Part shown: positions 41,805 to 49,792 of the stretch, in pieces | How the letters are laid out: every line of letters begins with the position of its first letter | Numbering within the stretch: the first letter of the stretch is position 1 | Assembly: GCA_017959625.1 (NCBI GenBank) | Contig: JAGDAG010000202.1 | Span: forward strand, 1-50,539 | Direction: 5' to 3' | DNA from: Abditibacteriota bacterium | GTDB taxonomy: Bacteria > Armatimonadota > UBA5829 | DNA length: 50,539 bases | Notes under the pieces: model-generated | Seen by the model: only the letters and a program-made list of their open reading frames with translations | The model's database searches: none | What the model was told of the DNA's origin: nothing | Made by a program: the position numbers and the translations under genes

Positions 41805-42457
41805 CAAATCATCTCCCTCTCTGCCGCAATGCGCAGCAGTTCCTTTATCTTTCTCATGGCCTTGCCTCTGTGGGACACGGCGTTCTTTTCCTCCGGAGAG
41901 GCCTCTGCCAGCCGGCAGCCCAGACAGGGCGCATAAAACACCGGATCGAACCCGAAACCGTTGCTGCCCCCGGGCTCAAATGCGATCTCTCCCTCCAGAA
42001 AGGCTTTTACGGTTATTATACGGGGATCGTTCCGATAAAAAACGTAATCGCCGTTTTCACCGGCTGCATTTTTCAGTTCCCGGATCAGATCCGCATCCGG
42101 TGAATACAGACAGGCGCAGCACACAAAACGGGCCCTCCTGTCTTCCGCGCCTTCCATCTCCGCCAGCAGTTTTCTGCACCTTTCCTCGTCTCCCGAGGCG
42201 TAGCGGGCGGAATATATCCCGGGGCGCCCTCCGAGACTGTCCACCTGCAGGCCGGAATCGTCTCCCAGGGACAGCATACCAAAACGTTTTCCGCAGCCTT
42301 CAGCCTTCAGCACGGCGTTTTCTTCAAAAGAAGAGCCGGTTTCCTCGATATCAAAAGCGGGATCCGGAATGCTGACAGGCTCTATGGGGATATCGGAGAA
42401 GAGAGCCTCCATTTCCCGCACTTTTCCCCTGTTCCGGGTAGCAAGAAGCAGCTTCAT
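41804..42457 (-). CDS. rdgB: Non-canonical purine NTP pyrophosphatase (RdgB/HAM1)
   Basis: Hydrolyses dITP/XTP to keep them out of nucleic acids. 217 residues. LLATRNRGKVREMEALF, SSFEENAVLKA, GDDSGLQVDSLGGRPGIYSARYA, SNGFGFDPVF and VSHRGKAM are the family motifs. The segment after Cys-rich FVCCACLYSPDADLI seems longer than usual. ATGA overlap with rph, a common gene pairing. Confidence 0.94.
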   Translation of the reverse strand: MKLLLATRNRGKVREMEALFSDIPIEPVSIPDPAFDIEETGSSFEENAVLKAEGCGKRFGMLSLGDDSGLQVDSLGGRPGIYSARYASGDEERCRKLLAEMEGAEDRRARFVCCACLYSPDADLIRELKNAAGENGDYVFYRNDPRIITVKAFLEGEIAFEPGGSNGFGFDPVFYAPCLGCRLAEASPEEKNAVSHRGKAMRKIKELLRIAAEREMI

Positions 42458-43173
42458 TTATACCCCGCCTGCTTAATGATCTCAAACAAACCGTTTATGC
42501 CTTCCTGAGCCAGATCCAGAAGAGCGTCAAACTTTTTGCGGGCAAGAGGATACCCCTCTGCCGTGCTCTGGACCTCTATGAGCCTTCCGGAAGAAGTCAT
42601 GACAACGTTCATATCCACCCTGGCATTGGAGTCTTCCGCGTAAGCCAGGTCCAGAAAAGAATCGCTTCCCACTATCCCGCAGCTTACCGCCGCCACCTTT
42701 TCGGTATAGGGAAGCCTGGGTATCACGCGCTCCTCCAGGAGCCTTTGACAGGCGTCGGAAAAAGCAAGAAAGCTTCCCGTCACCGAAGCAGTGCGGGTGC
42801 CTCCGTCCGCCTGCACCACGTCGCAGTCCAGCCAGACGGTCCTTTCGCCCAGAAGGTCAAGATCCACGGCGCTGCGTATGGAGCGGCCGATGAGCCTTTG
42901 TATCTCCATGCTCCTCCCGTCGGGCTTTCCCCTGGTGATATCACGCTGCTTCCTGGTTTCGCAGCTGCAGGGAAGCATAGAATATTCGGCGCTTATCCAG
43001 CCGCTGCCGGTCCCTTTAAGGAAAGGAGGCACCTTCTCTTCCACAGATGCGGTGCAGATGACTCTGGTGTTCCCTATCTCTATCAGCACGCTGCCGTCTG
43101 CATTGGGCATAAAATCCCTGGTAAGGGTCACCGGCCTCAGTTCATCCGCCGCTCTTCCGTCAAAACGAACCAT
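42454..43173 (-). CDS. rph: Ribonuclease PH
   Basis: Phosphorolytic 3' exonuclease that trims tRNA ends. 239 residues, full length. MVRFDGRAADELRPVTL, TRKQRDITRGKPDGRSMEIQ, LIGRSIRSAVDLDLLGERT, VQADGGTRTASVTGS and LDLAYAEDSNARVDMNVVMT include the catalytic Asp pair. Start shares one base with the trxA stop (TAATG). Confidence 0.95.
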   Translation of the reverse strand: MVRFDGRAADELRPVTLTRDFMPNADGSVLIEIGNTRVICTASVEEKVPPFLKGTGSGWISAEYSMLPCSCETRKQRDITRGKPDGRSMEIQRLIGRSIRSAVDLDLLGERTVWLDCDVVQADGGTRTASVTGSFLAFSDACQRLLEERVIPRLPYTEKVAAVSCGIVGSDSFLDLAYAEDSNARVDMNVVMTSSGRLIEVQSTAEGYPLARKKFDALLDLAQEGINGLFEIIKQAGYK

Positions 43174-43496
43174 TACAGCACGCTGTCCAGTTTGCTTTTC
43201 AAAACAGGCTTGGGCTGCAGGCCTACCGTCCTTGCCGCGATCTCACCGTCCTTGAAAACTATAACGGTGGGAATGCTCATCACCTGGAACCTGGTGGCCG
43301 AATCGCCGTTGTCGTCGATGTCAATTTTCACAAATTTGATCTTTCCGGCATATTCCTCTGCCAGTTCGTCTATGACAGGCGCCAGCATCTTGCAGGGGCC
43401 GCACCAGGTCGCCCAAAAGTCCACCGCCACAGGGACGGGTGATTTCATGACCTCCTGCTCAAAATCGGCAGAAGAGATCTCTTTTACGTTACTCAT
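43173..43496 (-). CDS. trxA: Thioredoxin
   Basis: 107 residues, standard size. Active site WATWCGPCKMLAPVIDELA near residue 30 and the cis-Pro in VMSIPTVIVFKDGE. The ATG follows galK by 26 nt. Reduces disulfides of cytoplasmic proteins. Confidence 0.96.
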   Translation of the reverse strand: MSNVKEISSADFEQEVMKSPVPVAVDFWATWCGPCKMLAPVIDELAEEYAGKIKFVKIDIDDNGDSATRFQVMSIPTVIVFKDGEIAARTVGLQPKPVLKSKLDSVL

Positions 43497-43522
43497 TTTT
43501 ATTGTCTCCTGTTTTCAGATTG

Positions 43523-44701
43523 CTAATTCAGTTCTTCTTCGGAAAGCCTGCCGGCGCCGTTCTCGGCGCTGCAGACCCACAGCTCGGGAACAACGCCGCA
43601 AACGGCGGCGTATTCCCTTTTCACATATTCGGAAAAGGCGTCTGCGGAAGCGGCTTCCACAAGGCTTACGGTGCAGCCGGCAAAGCCGGCGCCGGCAAGC
43701 CTTCCGGAAAGAGCGCCGGGAGCCCTGCGGGAGATCCCCACCATTGCCTCCAGCTCCGGTCCGGAGACCTCGTAATCGTCCCGGGCGGAATCGTGGCTCC
43801 GGTCCATCAGACGCCCGAAGGCTTCGTAGTCGCCGGCGCGGAGCACCTCGATGGCCTTGAGGCCTCTTTCGTTTTCCGAAATAACGTGGCGCGCCCTCAT
43901 ATACTGCTTTTCCGTAAGCTCGCCCTTGTGCTTTTCTATCATTTCCATATCGGCGTCTCTGAGAGCCTTTACCCGGGGATAGTGGGCCTGCAGCACGGCC
44001 ACAGCCTCCTCGCACTGGGCGCGGCGGGCTCCGTATTCGCTGTCCACGAGCCCTCTTTCCTTCATGGTGTTGCAGACAACGATCTTATACCGGCTGCAGT
44101 CAAGGGGGAGCTGTTTATGCTCCAGGGTCCGGCAGTCCAGAAAAAGGGCGTGGTCTTTTTTGCCGTTTCTGGATACGAACTGATCCATGATGCCCGTACT
44201 CACTCCCACGAATCTGTTTTCCGCCTTTTGCCCCACGAGGGCCATATCCTTGCCGGACATCTCAACACCGTAGAGGGTCTGGAGCATCACTCCGGTGGCG
44301 TTTTCCAGAGCGGCCGAAGAGCTGAGCCCGCTGCCTATAGGCACGGTGCTTTGCAAAACTATGTCCGCGCCTCCGAAAACCGCTCCCGCTTCCGCGAGAT
44401 ATTTGACCACTCCCCTGCAGTAATTGCTCCAGAAACAAACCTCGTCTTTTCTGATGTCGTCCGCGCAAAACTCTGCGGTCTCGTTTTTGTTGACGGAATG
44501 GATGCGGATCTTATTTCCGTCTGTTTTTCTTCCGCAGGCCGCCACGTTCAGGTCCACGGCGATGGGAAGCACGAAACCGTCGTTGTAATCCGTATGGATC
44601 CCCAGAAGATCCACCCTTCCCGGGCTCTGTATGAAGGCTTCCGGCGCGCCGCCGAAAAGCTCCGAGAACCTGTTTTTCAGTTTTTCATATCTTGCTTTCA
44701 C
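43523..44701 (-). CDS. galK: Galactokinase-family GHMP sugar kinase
   Basis: 392 residues. The ATP loop PIGSGLSSSAALENATG, the catalytic Asp in VGVSTGIMDQFVS and the C-terminal GRLAGAGFAGCTVSLV identify the galactokinase family. The N-terminal signature reads SPGRVDLLGIHTDYNDGFVLPIA: compared with the canonical PGRVNLIGEHTDYN, the galactose-binding Glu is Ile and the Asn is Asp. The sugar may therefore differ from galactose, and the symbol is a family label. ATGA overlap with parB. Confidence 0.88.
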   Translation of the reverse strand: MKARYEKLKNRFSELFGGAPEAFIQSPGRVDLLGIHTDYNDGFVLPIAVDLNVAACGRKTDGNKIRIHSVNKNETAEFCADDIRKDEVCFWSNYCRGVVKYLAEAGAVFGGADIVLQSTVPIGSGLSSSAALENATGVMLQTLYGVEMSGKDMALVGQKAENRFVGVSTGIMDQFVSRNGKKDHALFLDCRTLEHKQLPLDCSRYKIVVCNTMKERGLVDSEYGARRAQCEEAVAVLQAHYPRVKALRDADMEMIEKHKGELTEKQYMRARHVISENERGLKAIEVLRAGDYEAFGRLMDRSHDSARDDYEVSGPELEAMVGISRRAPGALSGRLAGAGFAGCTVSLVEAASADAFSEYVKREYAAVCGVVPELWVCSAENGAGRLSEEELN

Positions 44702-45576
44702 TTTTTATCTCCCAGGATATGCGACAACAAACGCTTCAGCTCGTTGTCGTCGGCGAATTCTATCACTATCTGTCCCTTTGTTTTCCGTTTCAGCACCCTG
44801 ACGCCGGTGCCCAGCGCGTTTTTCAGAGCCGCCTCCGCTTCGGGGACGGCTATGGTTTCACGTGAAACATTTTTCGTTTTTTTACCGGCTGCGGGCTCGG
44901 ACATATCCCCCAGGGGGTTGTTGATTATGCGGGCAAGCTCCTCGGCGTCCCTCACGGTAAGGTTTTCCCCGGCTATCCTTTCCGCAAAGGGGATGCGGTT
45001 CTCCTCGGCCACGGACAAAACGGCGCGGGCATGCCCTTCGCTGATATATTTTTTATTGAGCATATCCAGCACCGGCTCGGGCAGCGACAGCAGCCGGAGG
45101 AGGTTGGCAACGGCGCTGCGGCTTTTTCCCACCACAGAGGAAAGAGCCTCCTGGGTATAGCCGAATTCGTCTATAAGCTGCCGGTATGCCCTGGCCGTTT
45201 CTATGGGGCCTATATCCTCGCGCTGTATGTTCTCGATGACCGCCAGTTCCAGCATCTGGGTGTCCGTAACGTCGCGGACTATGGCGGGGATGGTTTTCAG
45301 GCCGGCCAGCCGGGACGCCCTGAAACGCCGTTCTCCGGCAATAAGCTGGTAGCCGCCGCCGTCTTTTTTTCTGAGAAGCACCGGCTGCAGGACGCCGTGT
45401 TTTTTTATGGATTCCGCCAGCTCTTCCAGGGCCTCCCGGTCGAACCGGCGCCTGGGCTGGAAAGGATTGGGCTCGATAAGCACCGTTTCCACTGCCACGG
45501 GAGCGCTTTCCGGCGCGTCTATCCGGTTCACGTTGAAAAGGTTTGCCAGCCCCTTACTCAAGGTTTTGTTTTCCAA
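44698..45576 (-). CDS. parB: Chromosome partitioning protein ParB
   Basis: 292 residues from a TTG with GGAGG 9 nt upstream (reads LENKTLSKGLANLF); a second TTG at 45561 (MSKGLANLF) is the alternative. Family features: IEPNPFQPRRRFDREALEELAESIKKHGVLQPVLL, YQLIAGERRFRASRLAGL, VIENIQREDIGPIETARAY and the helix-turn-helix TQEALSSVVGKSRSAVANLLRLLSLP are each in place. ParB is a CTP-dependent clamp that loads at parS; one parS-like site lies inside this gene, as in Bacillus spo0J. Overlaps parA. Confidence 0.95.
   Translation of the reverse strand: MENKTLSKGLANLFNVNRIDAPESAPVAVETVLIEPNPFQPRRRFDREALEELAESIKKHGVLQPVLLRKKDGGGYQLIAGERRFRASRLAGLKTIPAIVRDVTDTQMLELAVIENIQREDIGPIETARAYRQLIDEFGYTQEALSSVVGKSRSAVANLLRLLSLPEPVLDMLNKKYISEGHARAVLSVAEENRIPFAERIAGENLTVRDAEELARIINNPLGDMSEPAAGKKTKNVSRETIAVPEAEAALKNALGTGVRVLKRKTKGQIVIEFADDNELKRLLSHILGDKK
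44854..44869. promoter_or_regulatory. parS-like centromere site 1, inside parB
   Basis: GGTTTCACGTGAAACA, 15 of 16 matches to the parS consensus TGTTTCACGTGAAACA. Confidence 0.9.
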
Positions 45577-46330
45577 ATTCGGACACCTCCACAGAAAATG
45601 CTCCGTATATCTCCGCGCCTCTGGAGCCGGGGGCATAGGTAAAAATGGATTTCCCAAAGCCCGGAGCCTCGGAAAGCTTCGCGTTTCTCGGCACTATCAC
45701 TCCCGACACCCGGGAACCGAAAAAGTCTTTCACTTCCTTTGCGATCCGTTCGCTGAGATCCGTTCTGTAATCGAACATGGTCAAAAGTATCCTGCCCACG
45801 GAAAGCTCCGGATTCAGGTTGCGCGTCACCAGGGAAATAGTCTGAAGCAGCTGGGTTATGCCCTCCAGGGCGTAGTATTCGCACTGGATGGGAAGAATGG
45901 TATATCTGGCGCAGGTAAGCACGTTTATGGTGAGAAGCCCGAGAGAAGGGGGACAGTCGATGATTATATAACCGTAATCTCCGCTCACTTCATCTGCGGC
46001 GAAGCTCAGCCTTTTTTCCCTGGACATAACGCTCATGAGCTCTATGTCCGCGCCGGCGAGATTCAGGGTGGCGGGGGCGATCCACAGGTTTTTTTCGCCT
46101 GTTTTCACCACCACGTCCTTCATGGACGCGCCTCCCGTCAGCACGTCATACATACAATGCTCAAGAGACGATTTGTCTATCCCCAGGCCTGTGGTAGCGT
46201 TGCCCTGAGGATCCATGTCCACCAGCAGCACCTTCTCGCCCAGTATCCCCAGGCCTGCCGCAAGATTTACTGCAGTGGTGGTTTTTCCCACTCCGCCCTT
46301 CTGGTTCACTACAGCATATATATTTTTCAT
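45554..46330 (-). CDS. parA: Chromosome partitioning ATPase ParA (Soj)
   Basis: 258 residues; deviant Walker A ATPase that positions origins together with ParB-parS. Seen: YAVVNQKGGVGKTTTAVNLAAGLG with the signature lysine, VLLVDMDPQGNATTGLG, YIIIDCPPSLGLLTINVL and ILLTMFDYRTDLSERI. It sits directly downstream of a tRNA terminator with little room for a separate promoter. Confidence 0.96.
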   Translation of the reverse strand: MKNIYAVVNQKGGVGKTTTAVNLAAGLGILGEKVLLVDMDPQGNATTGLGIDKSSLEHCMYDVLTGGASMKDVVVKTGEKNLWIAPATLNLAGADIELMSVMSREKRLSFAADEVSGDYGYIIIDCPPSLGLLTINVLTCARYTILPIQCEYYALEGITQLLQTISLVTRNLNPELSVGRILLTMFDYRTDLSERIAKEVKDFFGSRVSGVIVPRNAKLSEAPGFGKSIFTYAPGSRGAEIYGAFSVEVSEFGKQNLE

Positions 46331-46347
46331 TTATCCCTTACCCCGTA

Positions 46348-46372
46348 TAAAAAAAACCGGAAACCTCCGGTA
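46348..46372 (-). terminator. Terminator between tRNA-Ser and parA
   Basis: 6-bp stem ACCGGA/TCCGGT (46356-46371) with a 4-nt loop, then eight T on the minus strand. Confidence 0.8.
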
Positions 46373-46383
46373 TAAAAAACAAA

Positions 46384-46473
46384 GGAGAGACCGGGATTCG
46401 AACCCGGGGCGCCACGATAAAGTGGCGCGACGGTTTTCGAAACCGCTCCCTTAAACCGCTCGGGCACCTCTCC
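46384..46473 (-). tRNA. tRNA-Ser (anticodon CGA)
   Basis: 90-nt tRNA with a 7-bp acceptor stem (GGAGAGG/TCTCTCC, one G-U), the anticodon loop TTCGAAA giving CGA (reads UCG), a long class II variable arm (GCGCCACTTTATCGTGGCGC) typical of tRNA-Ser, and the T loop GGTTCGAATCC. CCA is not encoded. Confidence 0.96.
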
Positions 46474-46483
46474 TTACAAAATT

Positions 46484-46512
46484 ATTATACCCGTTTTAGG
46501 CCTATTATGCAA
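46484..46512 (-). promoter_or_regulatory. Promoter of tRNA-Ser
   Basis: TTGCAT (46507-46512), 17-bp spacer, TATAAT (46484-46489), 11 bp before the mature tRNA 5' end. Confidence 0.85.
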
Positions 46513-46520
46513 GTTTTTGC

Positions 46521-48419
46521 TCAAAAAGAACGTCCGTATTTCCCGAGAGCGTCAAAATAATACATAAGCCCTATCTGGCAGAAAGCGGTGCTTTCGGGAT
46601 ACATATTGTTGTAAACGGTATCCTCTGCGCCGTCTCCGTCCGTATCCTCCGCCCAGTTGTAAACGCCTCCCGTCTCGCTGAAGATGCGTATCCCCGGGGG
46701 ATTGTTCCCCAAAAGGTATTCCGCAATTTTCCGGCATCTGTCAAGATACCGTATATCTCCGGTCACAGTATAAAGAGAGGCAAGAGCCTGGAGCCAGTGC
46801 CCCGTCTGATAGTAAAAGAACTGGCCCTTTGCCTTCCAGGCGCCGTCTGCCCTTCCCCAGCGGTAAGTCATTTCCCCGGGGACGAGAGAAAGCCCGAAAT
46901 TGACGGCCTCTCCCCCGAATTCGCTGCGCCGGACGTAAAGGGAAAGCCAGTAGTCCGCCCCCCGGACGGCGCATTTTTTCCACCTTTCTGCGCAAGGGTC
47001 TCCGGCAAACGCCCTGCAGCCCTCCGAAAGCGCCGCCACCGCCATGCTGTCAACGTTGGGATATACGCTCCAGCGGCCTTCCGACTGCAGGCAGCACAGG
47101 GCGTCGAGACAGCTTTTGCAGGCTTCCTTAAAGGATACGGGCCGGCCGTTTTCTGCCGTGAATGCCGTTTCGTTTCCCCATATCCCGGCGATTACGGCAA
47201 GCCCCAGGGAAAGGTAGGCGTGCTCTCCGGCGTCTCTCCAATAGGGGTGTCCTTCGCTGTCGGTTTTTGTATATCCGCCGTCAAAGCCGTCCCGCAGGCA
47301 AAAGCCCAGCCCCATGCGTATCGCTTCCTTTACCTTTTCCCTTTGGGGGTTCCCGGGGTCGCAGACGGCGCTTTCGCACAGGGCCCATATGCATCTTCCG
47401 TTCAGGACGCCGCCTGCCGCATAATCCAGAAACGCCGGGTTATAAAACCAGCCCGTTCCCTCGGTCATAAAGTCTCCGTTTACAAACATCCCGTAGCGGA
47501 AGGCCCCTTTGGTGTATTTTTCTCTTATCCCTCTGTGGTCCGTAAGCGCCAGGGTCCCTTCGGAGGCGTTCTGCATGGCCATAAGGTTCTCCGTCCCCTG
47601 CCGGCACATTTCCGCCAGGTTGTCGTCAAAGGGCTTCCCGAAACGGGGAAGGCGCATGAGATACATTATGAGGATATCGGAAAAGTCGTTGGAAAAGGCG
47701 TAGGGCATATAATTCCCGAAAGCGTTGTTTTCCGGGTCATTGTCCAGAGGGTGGTCGTTGGTGGAATTGAACCAGGAAGGCCACACGCTTTGCCAGAAAC
47801 ACCGGGCCGGCCTGTTTCCCAGGGGGAAGCCTTTGTCCCTTCCCGCAAAATCATAAAGGGCAAAATCTTTTTTGAAGGCCGCAAGGTCTTCGGGGCGGGC
47901 CAAATCGAAGCCGTTTTCGTATATCCTTCCGGAAAGCCGGGCGCCTTTGCTGTTCATATACAGGTTCAAAAGACGCCTTACCTGCGGGAATTCCTTTGCT
48001 TTTGCGTCTCTTCGCCCCCTCTTGTCCAGAAGATCGTTGGTAAAGGCGGAGGGAAGCTCCGGAAAGCTGCTGCCCACAAAGCATATCACCGCCCCTTCCG
48101 CGCTTTCTTCGCCACCGAAGCCGTCATGCGGGGAAGCGTCTATATAGTAAATATCCTCCCGGGCTTTCCCCCGTCCGAAAGGGTATCTCACGGAAAAACA
48201 GCCGTCGGAGCCGGCCGGGGCAGTTTTGCGAAAGGAACGCCCCGTTTTCCCTTCCGTCACCCGAAGATATACGCGGTCCCCTCCGGCGACATGCCCGGAG
48301 ATATCAAAAAACCCCGGAGCCGCGTCTTTTATCCCGCAGCAGGAAAGAGTGACGCCTGCCTTTCCGAATGCTCCGCAGGAAAGGAGCAGGACCGCCGTCA
48401 GCAAAATGATCTTTTTCAT
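46521..48419 (-). CDS. Exported (alpha/alpha)-toroid protein, putative glycan-active enzyme
   Basis: 632 residues from the ATG with GGAGG upstream (MKKIILLTAVLLLSCGAFG). The signal sequence contains LLLSC, which may act as a lipobox. Residues ~25-130 are a beta domain. Residues ~150-620 are helical with repeated aromatic/acidic motifs (WPSWFNSTNDHPLDNDPENN, EGTGWFYNPAFLDYAAGG, PYWRDAGEHAYLSLGLAVIA, FYYQTGHWLQALASLYTVTGD), resembling glycoside hydrolase or lyase toroids. I cannot name a family. Near the C-terminus EDTDGDGAEDTVYNN has the DxDxDG calcium-loop pattern. A parS-like site lies between promoter and ribosome site. Confidence 0.75.
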   Translation of the reverse strand: MKKIILLTAVLLLSCGAFGKAGVTLSCCGIKDAAPGFFDISGHVAGGDRVYLRVTEGKTGRSFRKTAPAGSDGCFSVRYPFGRGKAREDIYYIDASPHDGFGGEESAEGAVICFVGSSFPELPSAFTNDLLDKRGRRDAKAKEFPQVRRLLNLYMNSKGARLSGRIYENGFDLARPEDLAAFKKDFALYDFAGRDKGFPLGNRPARCFWQSVWPSWFNSTNDHPLDNDPENNAFGNYMPYAFSNDFSDILIMYLMRLPRFGKPFDDNLAEMCRQGTENLMAMQNASEGTLALTDHRGIREKYTKGAFRYGMFVNGDFMTEGTGWFYNPAFLDYAAGGVLNGRCIWALCESAVCDPGNPQREKVKEAIRMGLGFCLRDGFDGGYTKTDSEGHPYWRDAGEHAYLSLGLAVIAGIWGNETAFTAENGRPVSFKEACKSCLDALCCLQSEGRWSVYPNVDSMAVAALSEGCRAFAGDPCAERWKKCAVRGADYWLSLYVRRSEFGGEAVNFGLSLVPGEMTYRWGRADGAWKAKGQFFYYQTGHWLQALASLYTVTGDIRYLDRCRKIAEYLLGNNPPGIRIFSETGGVYNWAEDTDGDGAEDTVYNNMYPESTAFCQIGLMYYFDALGKYGRSF

Positions 48420-48429
48420 ACGCCGCCTC

Positions 48430-48445
48430 CGTTTCACGTGAAACA
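48430..48445. promoter_or_regulatory. parS-like centromere site 2
   Basis: CGTTTCACGTGAAACA, 15 of 16 matches to the parS consensus, adjoining the ribosome binding site of the toroid protein gene, 3.6 kb from site 1. Confidence 0.9.
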
Positions 48446-48469
48446 TTTGGGGCACGACGCCCCGCGTAT

Positions 48470-48498
48470 ATTGTAGCATCCCGAGAAAACAAATACAA
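48470..48498 (-). promoter_or_regulatory. Promoter of the toroid protein gene
   Basis: TTGTAT (48493-48498), 17-bp spacer, TACAAT (48470-48475) with upstream TGC. A small GGGGC/GCCCC hairpin (48449-48463) and parS site 2 lie in the leader. Confidence 0.7.
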
Positions 48499-48511
48499 CA
48501 TATTTTTCCTC

Positions 48512-48541
48512 TTGCAATAGATATGAGATAAACAGTATAAT
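48512..48541 (+). promoter_or_regulatory. Promoter of the Gfo/Idh/MocA gene
   Basis: TTGCAA (48512-48517), 18-bp spacer, TATAAT (48536-48541). Confidence 0.75.
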
Positions 48542-48591
48542 AAAGAGGGCGAAAGGCCCACACACGCGGAACGCGATCCCAAGGAGTCTCT

Positions 48592-49625
48592 ATGAAAAAA
48601 TTCAACATAGGGGTGATAGGCTGCGGATACATAGCCAAAAAAGCCCATTTTCCGAACATAGCATCCAAATACAACCTTTGCGCCGTGTCCGACACGGACC
48701 TGAGCAGGGCGGAGGCGGTAAAAAAAGAATACGGAGCCGAATACGTTTTTGACGATTATAAAAAGCTGCTGGCCCTGAAAGAGCTCGACGCAGTGCATAT
48801 CTGCGCTCCGAATTATCTCCACGCCCCCATAGCTCTGGAAGCTCTGGAGGCCGGAAAGCACGTGCTGGTGGAAAAGCCAGTCGCCACCACTGTAAAAGAC
48901 GCCGAGGCCATATACCGGAAAGCCCGGGAGAAAAAGCTGAAGGCCATGTCCGCCAACTGCTTCAGATACCTTACAGAGTGGAGCATACTGAAATCCTTTA
49001 TAGACAGCGGGCGGCTGGGAGAGATATATTACGTCAACGTCAAGGCCATGAGAAGGCGGGGGATACCTCCCCACGGCGTGTTTACCAACAAGGCGCTGCA
49101 GGGCGGGGGGCCTCTTATAGACATAGGGGTCCATCAGCTGGATCTGGCGGTATATCTTCTGGGAATCCGAGACCGGCGAGGGTCACGGGGCAGATCTGGA
49201 CAAAGATCGGCAACACCCCCGGCCACGCCTGGGCCGAGCGGGGCCCCTGGGACCATGAGAATTATGATATAGAAGACCTGGCCTGCGGTTTCGTGCATTT
49301 TGACAACGGAGTGGTGATGAACGTGGAGGCATCCTTTGCGGCAAACATCAAAGAGGATATATTCCGGGTAAGCCTTATGGGGACCAGGGGCGGAGCAGAC
49401 AGCAAGCCTCTCGCCGTCTGGACCGAAGACTGCGGCGTACTGCTGGACGCCGTCCCCCATTACGTTCCCGTCACCAATTTCTACGCCGCGGAGATAGACG
49501 GCTTCTACAAGGCGGTGGAGGAAGACACGGAGGTGCCCGTCAAGCCCGAAGAAAGCGTGAACGTGCTGAAGATAATCGAAGGTATCTACGAATCCTCCCG
49601 CCAGGGGAAGGAGATACTGCTTTAA
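48592..49625 (+). pseudogene. Gfo/Idh/MocA-family oxidoreductase broken by a single-base frameshift
   Basis: A NAD(P)-dependent sugar-type dehydrogenase split over two frames. Frame one holds the Rossmann domain (FNIGVIGCGYIAKKAHFPNI, HICAPNYLHAPIAL, GKHVLVEKPVATT) and continues to IDIGVHQLDLAVYLLG. After base ~49164 the reading passes to the next frame: NPRPARVTGQIWTKIGN, then DLACGFVHFDNGVVMNVEASF and the C-terminal EILL. Adding one A at 49163-49166 (GGAATCC to GGAAATCC) restores a continuous ~345-residue protein. Both halves remain well conserved, so this is either a very recent mutation or a base-call error. AAGGAG precedes the ATG. Confidence 0.88.
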
Positions 49626-49646
49626 AAAACTCACTATCCCTTTTTA

Positions 49647-49680
49647 GCAAACGCCCCCCGCGGGGCGTTTGCTTTGTTCC
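49647..49680 (+). terminator. Intrinsic terminator after the oxidoreductase gene
   Basis: 11-bp stem GCAAACGCCCC (49647-49657) with 49662-49672, CCGC loop, then TTTG. Confidence 0.82.
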
Positions 49681-49754
49681 TCTTCTTTTACCCTCCGGGG
49701 CCCCGAAAAGCTTCCAAAAAGTTTGTTTTTCTGTGACCGGCCGCCGCGTATATA

Positions 49755-49763
49755 TGCTATAAT
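49755..49763 (+). promoter_or_regulatory. Promoter of dnaE (extended -10)
   Basis: TGCTATAAT at 49755-49763, 30 bp before the ATG; no convincing -35. Confidence 0.7.
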
Positions 49764-49792
49764 AGTTATGTAACGCAACAAGGAGAAACCAT

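Noticed and set aside
39876..41936. Open frame of 686 codons opposite argS
   Set aside because: argS is unambiguous; the antisense product has no recognisable feature.
49155..49175. Programmed ribosomal frameshift in the Gfo/Idh/MocA gene
   Set aside because: No slippery heptamer, pseudoknot or upstream Shine-Dalgarno-like stimulator is visible; a missing base is simpler.
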